From Mediterraneibacter gnavus ATCC 29149 (GTDB lineage: Bacteria; Bacillota; Clostridia; Lachnospirales; Lachnospiraceae): a stretch of 64,000 nucleotides of DNA. Every line of letters starts with the position of its first letter. The stretch's first letter is position 1. A program made the position numbers and the translations under genes. The DNA lies in the NCBI RefSeq assembly GCF_008121495.1, contig NZ_CP043051.1, forward strand, positions 1,815,001 through 1,879,000. The letters run 5' to 3'. Shown here one piece after another: positions 53,686-60,320 of the stretch. The notes below the pieces were generated by a model. That model did no database searches, was not told where the DNA came from, and saw only the letters and a program-made list of their open reading frames with translations.

Positions 53686-54459
53686 ATGATTCGAATGATT
53701 GCAAGTGATCTGGATGGAACACTATTGCGAAAGGATTGGTCTATCTCAGAATATACGATTAAAATTATAAAAGAAGCACAGGCCAGCGGAATACGTTGGG
53801 TGACTGTAACAGGAAGATCAGATAGAGGTGCCCGACCAATTATGGAGAATTACGGTCTTAGCTGCGATTATATATTAATGAACGGGGCTGAATTTCGAGA
53901 TACAAATGGAAATTTGATTAAGTCTGAAAATATAGATACGGATTTAGCAAGGTTTGTATGTGAAAAGCTTCATCGTGAAAATCTTGGATTTGAAATCAAT
54001 ACAGATCGGGGAGATTATACAACTACGATGGAATTAGCAGAGTATTCGGATTATTTGGAGGATGGATACGAGAAATTATTTGAAGAAAAACATAATATTC
54101 GTAAAATATTGGTTTTCTGCGATGATATTCCCAAAATCAGAAGAATAAAGCAACAAATTTATGACGCTAGTGGCTTGTCTGTTCTTTCCTCTTTTGAAAA
54201 TAATATGGAAGTGACCTCTCAAAAAGCAAAAAAAGGAATTATGTTGAAGCAAGCGATGAAGCATTTTGGATTTTTACCAGAAGAAGTAGTCGTGTTTGGA
54301 GATGGTGAAAATGATATATCTATGTTTCAGGAATTTCCATGTTCTTATGCAATGATAAATGGGGTTGATGCTTTAAAAGAACTTGCGTATCGAGTAACAG
54401 AATATTCAAATGATGAAGACGGAGTTGCAAAAACACTAGAAAAGATTCTTAAGGCGTAG
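53686..54459 (+). CDS. Cof-type HAD sugar phosphatase
   Basis: 257 residues. Motif I MIASDLDGTLLRKDW, motif II VTVTGRSDRG, a type IIB cap (about 85-185), Lys in SQKAKKGIMLKQA and motif IV VVFGDGENDISMFQ are all present. Cof enzymes dephosphorylate sugar phosphates and related metabolites. It is 5 nt after the regulator and is the last intact gene of the sucrose operon, where it could relieve sugar-phosphate overload. Confidence 0.93.
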   Translation: MIRMIASDLDGTLLRKDWSISEYTIKIIKEAQASGIRWVTVTGRSDRGARPIMENYGLSCDYILMNGAEFRDTNGNLIKSENIDTDLARFVCEKLHRENLGFEINTDRGDYTTTMELAEYSDYLEDGYEKLFEEKHNIRKILVFCDDIPKIRRIKQQIYDASGLSVLSSFENNMEVTSQKAKKGIMLKQAMKHFGFLPEEVVVFGDGENDISMFQEFPCSYAMINGVDALKELAYRVTEYSNDEDGVAKTLEKILKA

Positions 54460-54500
54460 TGGTGAAATTCCGGACGGCAGGGAATGGAAATGAAACATGA

Positions 54501-54590
54501 GATCATGTTTATCTGATCGGAGATGCAAAACGGCCGACCAATGTGATGGATGCAATTTGGGCAGCATATGAGATTGCAAAAGATATTTAA
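54501..54590 (+). pseudogene. C-terminal remnant of an Old Yellow Enzyme-type oxidoreductase
   Basis: Thirty codons, DHVYLIGDAKRPTNVMDAIW AAYEIAKDI in two adjoining pieces, match the flavin/NAD-domain end of NADH:flavin oxidoreductase/2-enoate reductase proteins (IGD...P.N.LDAI...G). A stop precedes it in frame and no start is present. The debris begins right after the phosphatase stop, so the sucrose island's right end probably replaced most of an older gene. Confidence 0.55.
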
Positions 54591-54606
54591 TAAAAGATGT
54601 GAGGTG

Positions 54607-54644
54607 ATTTTGGCACAGGATTTTCCTGTGCCAAAATTATTTTG
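54607..54644 (+). terminator. Terminator after the sucrose operon
   Basis: ATTTTGGCACAGGA and TCCTGTGCCAAAAT form a 14-bp perfect stem with a 3-nt loop, then TATTTTG. Confidence 0.88.
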
Positions 54645-54666
54645 GGAAAAATTCCGGGTCCTGCTT

Positions 54667-54672
54667 TATAAT
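54667..54672 (+). promoter_or_regulatory. -10 element of the OpuC-type permease gene
   Basis: Consensus TATAAT about 47 nt before the GTG start. No convincing -35 at 16-18 nt. Confidence 0.4.
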
Positions 54673-54718
54673 AGCAATATCTATCTGCCGAGAGAAATAA
54701 TACAAAGGAGAAGCACAA

Positions 54719-55300
54719 GTGAGTTTTTTGAAAGAAGTTATCCAGTTGTATGTGGAAAGAAAAGACTGGTTTTTAGAGTTGATCGCAGCGCATATTGGAT
54801 TGTCACTGGTAGCAATTCTGTGTGCGGGCAGCATTGGGCTGCTGCTTGGTATCTGGATTTCAGAGCATGAAAAAGCAGCGGGGCCGGTTCTGGGAGTTGC
54901 CAATGTATTTTATACCATACCTTCGATTTCGCTTTTGGGAATGCTGATTCCGTTTTTGGGAATCGGAAATACAACGGCGGTTGCAGCGTTGACGATTTAC
55001 GGGATCATGCCTATGGTGAGAAATACCTATGCAGGAATCAAAGGGGTCAGTGAAGAAATCATTCTGGCAGCAGAGGCGATGGGAAGTACCAGGATGCAGA
55101 TCATGTGGAAGATCAAACTGCCGTTGGCAATGGGCGTGATCATAGCAGGTGTCAGAAATATGGTCGTAATGACAATTTCTGTTGCGGCCATCGCATCGTT
55201 TATCGGAGCCGGTGGTCTGGGGGTTGCGATTTACAGAGGAATTCCGATTGAGATTTCACCTGTTTTAAGAGATTTGATAACTGTTATATCTTGTTATTAA
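54719..55300 (+). CDS. Glycine betaine/carnitine/choline ABC transporter permease, 3'-truncated
   Basis: About 193 codons. Up to residue 173 it is a typical OpuCB/OpuBB-type permease: HIGLSLVAILCAGSIGLLLG, the EAA loop EIILAAEAMGSTRMQIMWKI KLPLAMG region, and SFIGAGGLGVAIYRGI. Normal proteins continue with a last hydrophobic helix; here the sequence changes to PIEISPVLRDLITVISCY and stops. The change coincides with the left end of the IME, so the gene was probably cut by its insertion. GTG start with AAGGAG 9 nt upstream. The ATPase and binding-protein genes that usually follow are not seen. Confidence 0.82.
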   Translation: MSFLKEVIQLYVERKDWFLELIAAHIGLSLVAILCAGSIGLLLGIWISEHEKAAGPVLGVANVFYTIPSISLLGMLIPFLGIGNTTAVAALTIYGIMPMVRNTYAGIKGVSEEIILAAEAMGSTRMQIMWKIKLPLAMGVIIAGVRNMVVMTISVAAIASFIGAGGLGVAIYRGIPIEISPVLRDLITVISCY

Positions 55301-55346
55301 ATTCTCTGCCAACCCTTGAAAACACTGGATTTATCGCAGATGAGCT

Positions 55347-55425
55347 TTCCCTTATTCTTTCCCTTGTGTTATATCGTCCCATCAGTGTTTACGAATTCTG
55401 ATAAGGGCAAATACAAGGGCAAGAA
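55347..55425. repeat. Left-end integrase arm-type repeats
   Basis: CCCTTATT-N3-CCCTTG and AAGGGC-N6-AAGGGCAAG; related to the pair at the right end. AACACTG (55321) and CAGTGTT (55383) also flank the first copy as an inverted repeat. Confidence 0.5.
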
Positions 55426-55534
55426 AATCATATAAAACAGTATAACACAAAATAAAAGTGACATGGTGAACTGATTGAAATGCTTCTGATTTTTGTATCT
55501 GATGATTGATTGAATGATAAGGAGATAGGATACG

Positions 55535-55771
55535 ATGAGAACGATATTTGCAGAATACAATCCACACAGAAACAGTATTGATGTTTATACCAGTGCTGGC
55601 TATATGCTTCGCATTGATTGTTGGGAAGCAGAAAAGAATTTAAAAACCACTCCCGGATCAGACTGTGCATTAACTTCACTTGCAGTTGATGAACCACTTG
55701 AATATGCAAGATTATATCTTGATGGAAATTTGCAGATGTGGGTGAACGCGGAAGATTCATTAGAGATATAG
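55535..55771 (+). CDS. DUF6061-like small hypothetical protein
   Basis: 78 residues, soluble. FAEYNPHRNSIDVYTSAGY followed by LRIDCWEAEK and DEPLEYARLYLDGNLQMW is a small beta-rich protein repeatedly seen in Clostridial mobile elements (I recall it as DUF6061; the assignment is from memory). AAGGAGA precedes the ATG at 11 nt. It is the first gene inside the left end of the IME and its role is unknown. Confidence 0.65.
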   Translation: MRTIFAEYNPHRNSIDVYTSAGYMLRIDCWEAEKNLKTTPGSDCALTSLAVDEPLEYARLYLDGNLQMWVNAEDSLEI

Positions 55772-55802
55772 AAATACCTTTTAGAACAAAGTAGTCTTTC
55801 GC

Positions 55803-55979
55803 CTCTACGAATATAATTGTGAATTAGACGCTTATATCCGAAATAAACAATTGGAACATACCCGACAGGAGAACTTTCTTTGATAAGTCACGAAAAGAAA
55901 CAGTCTATCAGAAAATGCAATCTGACACATAGACGGGCTCGACACATAGAATAAACAAGAGGACTTGCAAGGTTTGTGA
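55803..55979 (+). pseudogene. Frameshifted remnant of a small IME protein
   Basis: Three frames hold consecutive protein-like pieces: LYEYNCELDAYIRNKQLEHT, then NLTHRRARHIE, then QEDLQGL ending at TGA. Read together they look like one small basic protein broken by at least two frameshifts and without a start codon. No function can be given. Confidence 0.45.
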
Positions 55980-55998
55980 CCTTCTTTCAAGCCCTCTT
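55957..55998. repeat. Long hairpin after the remnant gene
   Basis: AAGAGG-CTTG and CAAG-CCTCTT enclose a perfect AAGGT/ACCTT inner stem. No T run follows, so it is terminator-like but incomplete. Confidence 0.6.
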
Positions 55999-56100
55999 AT
56001 GTATCATTGCGGTACTGGCTGTGTCCGTTCCGTAAAGGACTGCCCTAAGTGTATCGGCTTCACCTTGTTCCTTTACCTCACTATTCACAAATCACTTTTG

Positions 56101-56250
56101 CTATTTTCGCAATAATATTGCAAATAAAACAATTAGAACTAATATAATTATCAAAAAAATAAACCTTATTTGACCATGAAATCCTAATCCAATCCACTGC
56201 AATACTATTATTAACGCAAAAACTAATAACGCCCAATACTTTCTTTTCAT
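56101..56250 (-). CDS. 49-residue two-helix membrane protein
   Basis: Found by reading the minus strand. Basic start MKRKYW, a first hydrophobic helix ALLVFALIIVLQWIGLG, a short loop FHGQIRF, a second helix IFLIIILVLIVLFAILL and the end RK. GAAGGGG lies 8 nt before its ATG. The ATG overlaps the stop of the secreted peptide gene (ATGA), so translation is coupled. The size, two helices and pairing with a secreted peptide resemble immunity, sensor or export partners of peptide systems; this is inference and I recognise no family. Confidence 0.6.
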   Translation of the reverse strand: MKRKYWALLVFALIIVLQWIGLGFHGQIRFIFLIIILVLIVLFAILLRK

Positions 56251-56372
56251 GCAATTTTCCCCTTCGAATTGTCATTTTGATTATACCTTTCACTAGCAAA
56301 AGATACTGTTGACATCGAAAATCCTAAAACCATTGACAAAATAATTGCTATACAACGTTTAATTTTTTTCAT
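56247..56372 (-). CDS. 41-residue precursor of a small secreted peptide
   Basis: Found by reading the minus strand. A textbook signal sequence (MKKIKRC, then IAIILSMVLGFSMSTVSFA) is followed by only fifteen hydrophilic residues, SERYNQNDNSKGKIA; cleavage after SFA is likely. AGAGGAAAATC precedes the ATG. The last base of GCA plus TGA overlaps the next gene start. The mature peptide has no Cys, so it is not a disulfide or lanthionine bacteriocin; a pheromone or exclusion signal is possible. Not recognised. Confidence 0.6.
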   Translation of the reverse strand: MKKIKRCIAIILSMVLGFSMSTVSFASERYNQNDNSKGKIA

Positions 56373-56494
56373 GATTTTCCTCTTTTCTTGAGGAATTTAA
56401 GATTTATAGACGACTTTAAAAGAATGCGCATGCTTTTGTATACACTTAATATATATCACTCTTTAAAAAAATAAAAGACTTGTTTTGAATTATT

Positions 56495-56582
56495 TTTTAT
56501 AGTATCCTATAATAGTGGTGATTTATATAATTTTAATGTTTATTTTTAAGATTCTCTAACAAACTTTTATACTATCCTATAA
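56495..56582. repeat. Pair of 18-nt direct repeats upstream of the peptide operon
   Basis: TTTTATAGTATCCTATAA (56495-56512) and TTTTATACTATCCTATAA (56565-56582), one mismatch, 70 bp apart. They lie in a 356-bp AT-rich gap (56373-56728) that holds no gene I can see. Candidate binding sites or promoter elements for the leftward peptide operon. Confidence 0.5.
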
Positions 56583-56693
56583 AACGGTCAATTTTAAAAA
56601 TCACGAAATTGCAGGCTTTACAACACTTTGTAACACGATATAGGTCTGTCCGATAATCCCTCTCATATAAAAATAATCAATGCTTCATTTTTA

Positions 56694-56727
56694 ACACAGG
56701 AAGATAAAGACATCTCCCTGTGTTTTT
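56694..56727. terminator. Hairpin at the end of the mob operon
   Basis: ACACAGG and CCTGTGT with an inner AGAT/ATCT helix. The T run TTTTTCTT follows on the plus strand; on the minus strand, where the mob genes end, only TAAAAAT follows. It protects the operon end from rightward transcription or terminates weakly both ways. Confidence 0.5.
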
Positions 56728-56728
56728 C

Positions 56729-57697
56729 TTAATAATATCCCCGCTCTTCTCGCCAGTCTTTTACATAACATCGAATTCCAATATAGACCACATATACAAG
56801 TAGTAACAGTACAATGAGGTTTATCGGAATGACAGATTTTATCCATTCGCCAAAGTAGATTACGATAGCTGTACTCATTATTGCCACCATAATGCTGATG
56901 ATATCCCAACAATATTTCCGGTAGATTTTTCCCACCTGATAGCCAATCCCAATTATCAGGAATCCCGTTATAATGAATAAAATTCCCATAACAATAGCCG
57001 CGATCAGCCAGTACACAATCCCGGAAACGATACTGTTTGAGATTCCATTGCTTAACTGTCCGAAAGAATCTGCTCCTGTAACAAATTCTCGAAACAGGTT
57101 TATGATTCCTTTACCAATCGTACCGAAAAAGGTGATACAGTCGTTAAGAAAAACCGGAGAAAGGATAGCTGTGAACAGTGTAGTTGCTATGCTGTACCAT
57201 GCCAACAGGAACATAAGGCTTTCATAACCTGTTGTCATTTGTTTATATTTTTTCTCCAACTGAATTTTTCGATTATCGCATTTTTCTTTTGCTTTCTGAT
57301 AAGCAGTACGGTCACAGTTATCGCATTTCTCATAAGGCACTTTTTTCTCGACAGGCACCTCTACCGTCTTTTGGTGTGTCTGTGCATAGCGTTTTGCCTG
57401 CTCCGCTTTTTCGTACTTAAATTTCCATGCCACGACTTCTGCGTCGGCTCTTTTCCTGCTGTCTGTCTCGCTGGTTAATTGTTCCTCTGTTTGCTTTAAT
57501 TTTGTCCGCAATGCTTCGATATTCTCGGCTCTGTTTTCGCTGTTCAATTTCTCGTTCAAGGTCAGCGATCTGTTTAGCTGCCTGTTCAGTTCCAGAATTG
57601 TCTGGTCTTTCTGATCCAGTTCGTCCTGCATCTGTTCCGTCATTGCCAGGAGTTCTTCCACCCGCCCGACGTTCTCTAAGTTTACGCATTCGTTCAT
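56729..57697 (-). CDS. Coiled-coil membrane protein of the mob region (DUF6040-like)
   Basis: 322 residues. An N-terminal coiled coil (about 1-100, DELDQKDQTILELNRQLNRS, KLKQTEEQLTSETDSRKRAD), a CDNC...CDN cysteine cluster near 125 (KVPYEKCDNCDRT) that may bind metal, then about four membrane helices (from about 155). It resembles the DUF6040-type proteins found after relaxase genes in Clostridial elements; naming is from memory. The ATG follows GAGGG by 7 nt. Its first ~280 bases lie in a different frame of the relaxase tail. Confidence 0.7.
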   Translation of the reverse strand: MNECVNLENVGRVEELLAMTEQMQDELDQKDQTILELNRQLNRSLTLNEKLNSENRAENIEALRTKLKQTEEQLTSETDSRKRADAEVVAWKFKYEKAEQAKRYAQTHQKTVEVPVEKKVPYEKCDNCDRTAYQKAKEKCDNRKIQLEKKYKQMTTGYESLMFLLAWYSIATTLFTAILSPVFLNDCITFFGTIGKGIINLFREFVTGADSFGQLSNGISNSIVSGIVYWLIAAIVMGILFIITGFLIIGIGYQVGKIYRKYCWDIISIMVAIMSTAIVIYFGEWIKSVIPINLIVLLLLVYVVYIGIRCYVKDWREERGYY

Positions 57698-57715
57698 CAA
57701 TATCCCTCGCTTTCT

Positions 57716-58054
57716 CTATCTGCTGTTTAATGTCAGTAATAAGCTGTTCTCGTTGTTCAGCTTCTGCGTTAATTCCTGCCATTGCTGATTCTCGTTTTCC
57801 AACTGTTCGATTCTGACTTTTTGCTGTTCGATCTGGGAGAGCAGTTCTTCTGTATCTGGCAAAAGATTCAGAAGCCCGGATAACTCGCTGTTTAAGATCT
57901 GCAAACTCTGGTTCTGCTCCTGAAAGGACAGAAGCTGTCTGTCCCGTTCCTGTAATTCCTGTACCATCTCTGCCATAAGGTTCTGCTGTTCCTCGATCTG
58001 GTTTATCATTGACTCCATCATGGGAATGACTTCCCGGCTTTCTTCTAAGGTCAT
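57716..58054 (-). CDS. Coiled-coil protein encoded inside the relaxase tail
   Basis: 112 residues, almost entirely coiled coil (MESMINQIEEQQNLMAEMVQ, LSQIEQQKVRIEQLENENQQ). A perfect AAGGAG lies 8 nt before its ATG although both lie inside the relaxase frame. In the RSF1010 plasmid, mobB is also nested in another frame of mobA, so position suggests a mobilization accessory factor; sequence similarity to MobB is not evident. It ends 18 nt before the next gene in the same frame. Confidence 0.6.
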   Translation of the reverse strand: MTLEESREVIPMMESMINQIEEQQNLMAEMVQELQERDRQLLSFQEQNQSLQILNSELSGLLNLLPDTEELLSQIEQQKVRIEQLENENQQWQELTQKLNNENSLLLTLNSR

Positions 58055-58485
58055 TTAACCACTCCTTCCACTGTGATAATGCACCAGATACTTTTCCGAA
58101 ACTGGTCTGTATCTTTTTCAGCAGTGCATTTTGTCTTTTTATGATCTGGTTTTCCTCTACTTTCCATGAAGCTGTCTGCACCTGTCCACTCTGGAATTTC
58201 TCATCAATCTTTCTTGCATCAGCACCCTCATGGATTGTAGGGATTTCTAATTTTCCCTGTCTTGCATAGGAACGGTGGTCAATCTGTTGTTCTACTGATA
58301 AATGGTCATTACAGACTTTCGCCCATTCGCTCCGCCATAATTCACAATTCTTTGGATTGTTCCATCCGGTAGCATCGGTCAGCACCCGTTTCCATTGTTT
58401 ACGGTTCCTTGCACCAACTTTCTGATTACCGTTTTCGTCCAATACCGGAATTCGGATTCCATGACGGTCAGGATTCTTTTTATCC

Positions 58486-58499
58486 TGCCACCTGCCACC
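58486..58499. repeat. 7-bp tandem duplication that breaks the relaxase gene
   Basis: TGCCACC-TGCCACC on the plus strand. One copy fits the uninterrupted protein DWWQDKK; two copies shift the frame. Confidence 0.85.
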
Positions 58500-59351
58500 A
58501 GTCCGGGTGGGATTCATCAACCACAATATTTCCGTCAGTATCTCTGACAAACTCCCAGTCTTTGACTTCTTTGTTTCCCCATGAGTGGTCGGGATTAAAG
58601 GGACGCATGGTTACAAGTAAATGCACATGCGGGTTTCCGTCGCCCTTATCGTGAATGCTCCAATCTGCACACATGCCTTTGTCCACAAAGTTTTTCTGAA
58701 TATAATCTGTTGTATATTCAATTTGTTCCTGTCGATTCCATTCTTTTGGAAGTGAGAACTCAAACGATCTGCCAAGCTGTGCGTCTGAACTTTTCTCAAT
58801 CTTCAAAACTTCATTCCATAAGCACTGTTTCTGAAAAGTAAGTTTGAATTTCTCCAGTACAACTTCTTTGTTGTCTGCCCTTTTATACCGGACAGATTTC
58901 TGAAACCGTTTGATATTTTCGGCAGGTACATTCTGCCATTCCTGCGGTGCATTTTCACACATCATCAAACTGGTATAAACAACTTCTCTTTTGGAAGTGT
59001 AGTAACTGATCCTGCCTGTTTCTTCATTTTTCATTACATCACCATTGAGATAGGCAGACGCTGATATGATGGATTTCCCTTTGCTGCGTCCGACAATCTT
59101 TACCGTATAATGAAAGATCGCCATGATCCGTTTCCCCCCTTTCTGCCGTACCCGGCATTGATTTCCGGCAGTTAACATTTCCTGTAAAAGAGAATGGTAT
59201 CTGCCGGAACGCCCTCTGCGTAAGAGTGCTCTGTGCATAACAGCCTGCATGGAATGCGCCCCTCTGGCGAAGAGTGCCTCCTGCGACATGAGCAGGTCTG
59301 CATGAAATGCCCGCCGACGGAACGAGCCCGGCAAGCGTTAGCGCAGACCGG

Positions 59352-59410
59352 TTGCCACCTGTGGCAAACTTATACGGACGACCTCTGGTTGTCCATAAGT
59401 GCGCCCTTCA
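59352..59410 (+). other. IncQ-like origin of transfer (oriT)
   Basis: ATAAGTGCGCCCTT (59395-59408) is the nick-region core known from RSF1010/R1162-type origins. It is preceded directly by the inverted repeat GGACGACC-TCT-GGTTGTCC (one mismatch), and by TTGCCAC-CT-GTGGCAA. It lies between the accessory gene and the relaxase gene, where mob origins usually are. The rest of the 329-bp gap (59125-59453) shows no gene. Confidence 0.8.
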
Positions 59411-59453
59411 TAAAAAAGCAATGAAGGGAATGGAAACTCCACTCCCTCCGGCA

Positions 59454-59777
59454 TTACACTTCCTCCGTATTCGCAACTGGCTCTTTTTGCATTGCCTTTG
59501 AGAAGAATTTCCCATTTGCTTCCTGCCTTTTTAAGAAGCCGACCAGCTTCGGAATATCTTCTTCCTCAATCGCAGAACCAATCACTGATTCCACCGCACC
59601 GCCAATCTGACAGAGCCTGTGGGTTCGTTTTTTTGTTTCCACATCTTTCTGACGTTTCTTCAGTTCCCGTTTCTGTGCTGCGTACTGTTTCGCTTTTTCA
59701 AGGCTTTCCTGTTCTCTTTTTTCCAACTGGAGCAGACGCTCCTCATAACTCTTTGTTGATCTTGCCATAAATATCAT
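59454..59777 (-). CDS. Mobilization accessory protein (MobC/TraD/DUF3847-like)
   Basis: 107 residues (or 104 from the second ATG at 59768). A charged coiled coil (YEERLLQLEKREQESLEKAK, KRELKKRQKDVETKK) precedes the compact segment RTHRLCQIGGAVESVIGSAI, a pattern shared by small proteins encoded before MobA-type relaxases. It lies just upstream of oriT and the relaxase on the same strand. The probable role is relaxosome assembly at oriT. Family naming is tentative. Confidence 0.65.
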   Translation of the reverse strand: MIFMARSTKSYEERLLQLEKREQESLEKAKQYAAQKRELKKRQKDVETKKRTHRLCQIGGAVESVIGSAIEEEDIPKLVGFLKRQEANGKFFSKAMQKEPVANTEEV

Positions 59778-59843
59778 CGTCCTTTCTTTTTTCTACCAAA
59801 CATAAGTTTCCTGTTGTCTGTCAGACGAAGTACATGGTATAAT

Positions 59844-59866
59844 CTGCTTGCGTGTAGGTATATCAT
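59844..59866 (-). promoter_or_regulatory. Promoter-like element A upstream of the mob genes
   Basis: On the minus strand: ATGATATACCTACACGCAAG followed by CAG; the TGATATACC part can serve as an extended -10. A nearly identical 23-nt copy (two differences) lies before int on the plus strand. Confidence 0.55.
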
Positions 59867-59889
59867 GGCTTCGGTCTGATAAAACCTTT

Positions 59890-59917
59890 GGCGGTTTCTT
59901 CGGGAACCGCCTTTTTA
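59890..59917. terminator. Hairpin downstream of the excisionase-like gene
   Basis: GGCGGTT and AACCGCC around TCTTCGGG, with TTTTT on the plus strand. For the leftward gene the tail is weak (AAAGGTTTT). Confidence 0.5.
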
Positions 59918-60145
59918 AGTGGAACCGTTTCTTGTGACGGCTTTCACATTTCCTTTATCCCTTAAGTCCCTGCCCTCATTGGCTTCCATGAAAAGTTCCA
60001 GCATATCCGTTTTAATCAGGACTTTCCTCCCGACCTTTAATACCGGAAGTTTCTTCCACTCCACCAGTTTTCTCAGGGTGTTCCTGCCGATTCCCGTATA
60101 ATCCGCAGCTTCCTCAATAGATAAGGCAATCTTTCTTTGCGTCAT
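59915..60145 (-). CDS. Excisionase-like helix-turn-helix protein
   Basis: 76 residues: a MerR/HTH_17-type winged helix (LSIEEAADYTGIGRNTLRKL then VLKVGRKVLIKTDMLELFM), the form of Tn916-family Xis. Such proteins bend att DNA and favour excision by the integrase. Strong AAGGAGGTG precedes the ATG. A perfect promoter (TTGACA-17-TATACT) reads into it, and an operator copy lies between the promoter and the ribosome site. Confidence 0.88.
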   Translation of the reverse strand: MTQRKIALSIEEAADYTGIGRNTLRKLVEWKKLPVLKVGRKVLIKTDMLELFMEANEGRDLRDKGNVKAVTRNGST

Positions 60146-60163
60146 GTGACCACCTCCTTATAA

Positions 60164-60178
60164 ATTGCATTATGCAAT
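60164..60178. promoter_or_regulatory. Repressor operator O1
   Basis: ATTGCA-TTA-TGCAAT, extended to a 19-bp near-perfect palindrome, located just downstream of the leftward promoter. Confidence 0.7.
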
Positions 60179-60193
60179 TTCTTTTGTGCTGTC

Positions 60194-60222
60194 AGTATAG
60201 CGTGTTTATATCATCTTGTCAA
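60194..60222 (-). promoter_or_regulatory. Leftward promoter for the excisionase-like gene
   Basis: On the minus strand TTGACA and TATACT, both consensus-like, 17-nt spacer. Confidence 0.8.
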
Positions 60223-60252
60223 GCATTACGAAATTATATTGTTTATTGTTTA

Positions 60253-60267
60253 ATTGCATATTGCAAT
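60253..60267. promoter_or_regulatory. Repressor operator O2
   Basis: ATTGCA-TAT-TGCAAT, same half sites and spacing as O1; it overlaps the -35 box of the repressor gene promoter. Confidence 0.7.
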
Positions 60268-60289
60268 ATTGTTTGTTATGTGGTATAGT
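60261..60289 (+). promoter_or_regulatory. Promoter of the cI-type repressor gene
   Basis: TTGCAA and TATAGT with a 17-nt spacer. O2 overlaps the -35, predicting autorepression. Confidence 0.65.
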
Positions 60290-60320
60290 AATGACATACC
60301 GAAAAAGGAGGCACATCAGC

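Larger units (their letters stand above)
57417..59124 (-). pseudogene. MobA/MobL (MobQ-type) relaxase gene broken by a 7-bp duplication
   Basis: The N-terminal 213 codons carry the relaxase: FHYTVKIVGRSKGKSIISAS AYLNG (the MobQ nicking-domain start, nearby Tyr) and the HUH metal motif GNPHVHLLVTMRPF. At 58486-58499 the sequence TGCCACC is tandemly repeated (plus strand); removing one copy restores DWWQDKKNPDRHGIRIPVLD and joins the second frame, which continues 356 codons to GMEI. As it stands the protein ends at DWWQVAG. Relaxases nick oriT and pilot DNA in mobilization. AAGGGGGG precedes the ATG. The tail of the second frame overlaps two other genes. The truncated product may still nick. 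Confidence 0.85.

Noticed and set aside
56081-56299. 72-codon minus-strand frame over the small peptide genes
   Set aside because: It lies in another frame, is Ile/Cys/Asn-rich without a ribosome site, and the 41- and 49-codon genes give a much better explanation.
57417-58550. Treating the second relaxase frame as an independent protein
   Set aside because: Its first residues overlap the end of the first frame and the 7-bp duplication explains the break, so it is the rest of the same gene.
59124-59334. N-terminal extension of the relaxase frame upstream of the chosen ATG
   Set aside because: The extension is Arg-rich and non-conserved-looking, crosses towards oriT, and the chosen ATG has AAGGGGGG and starts the usual relaxase N terminus.
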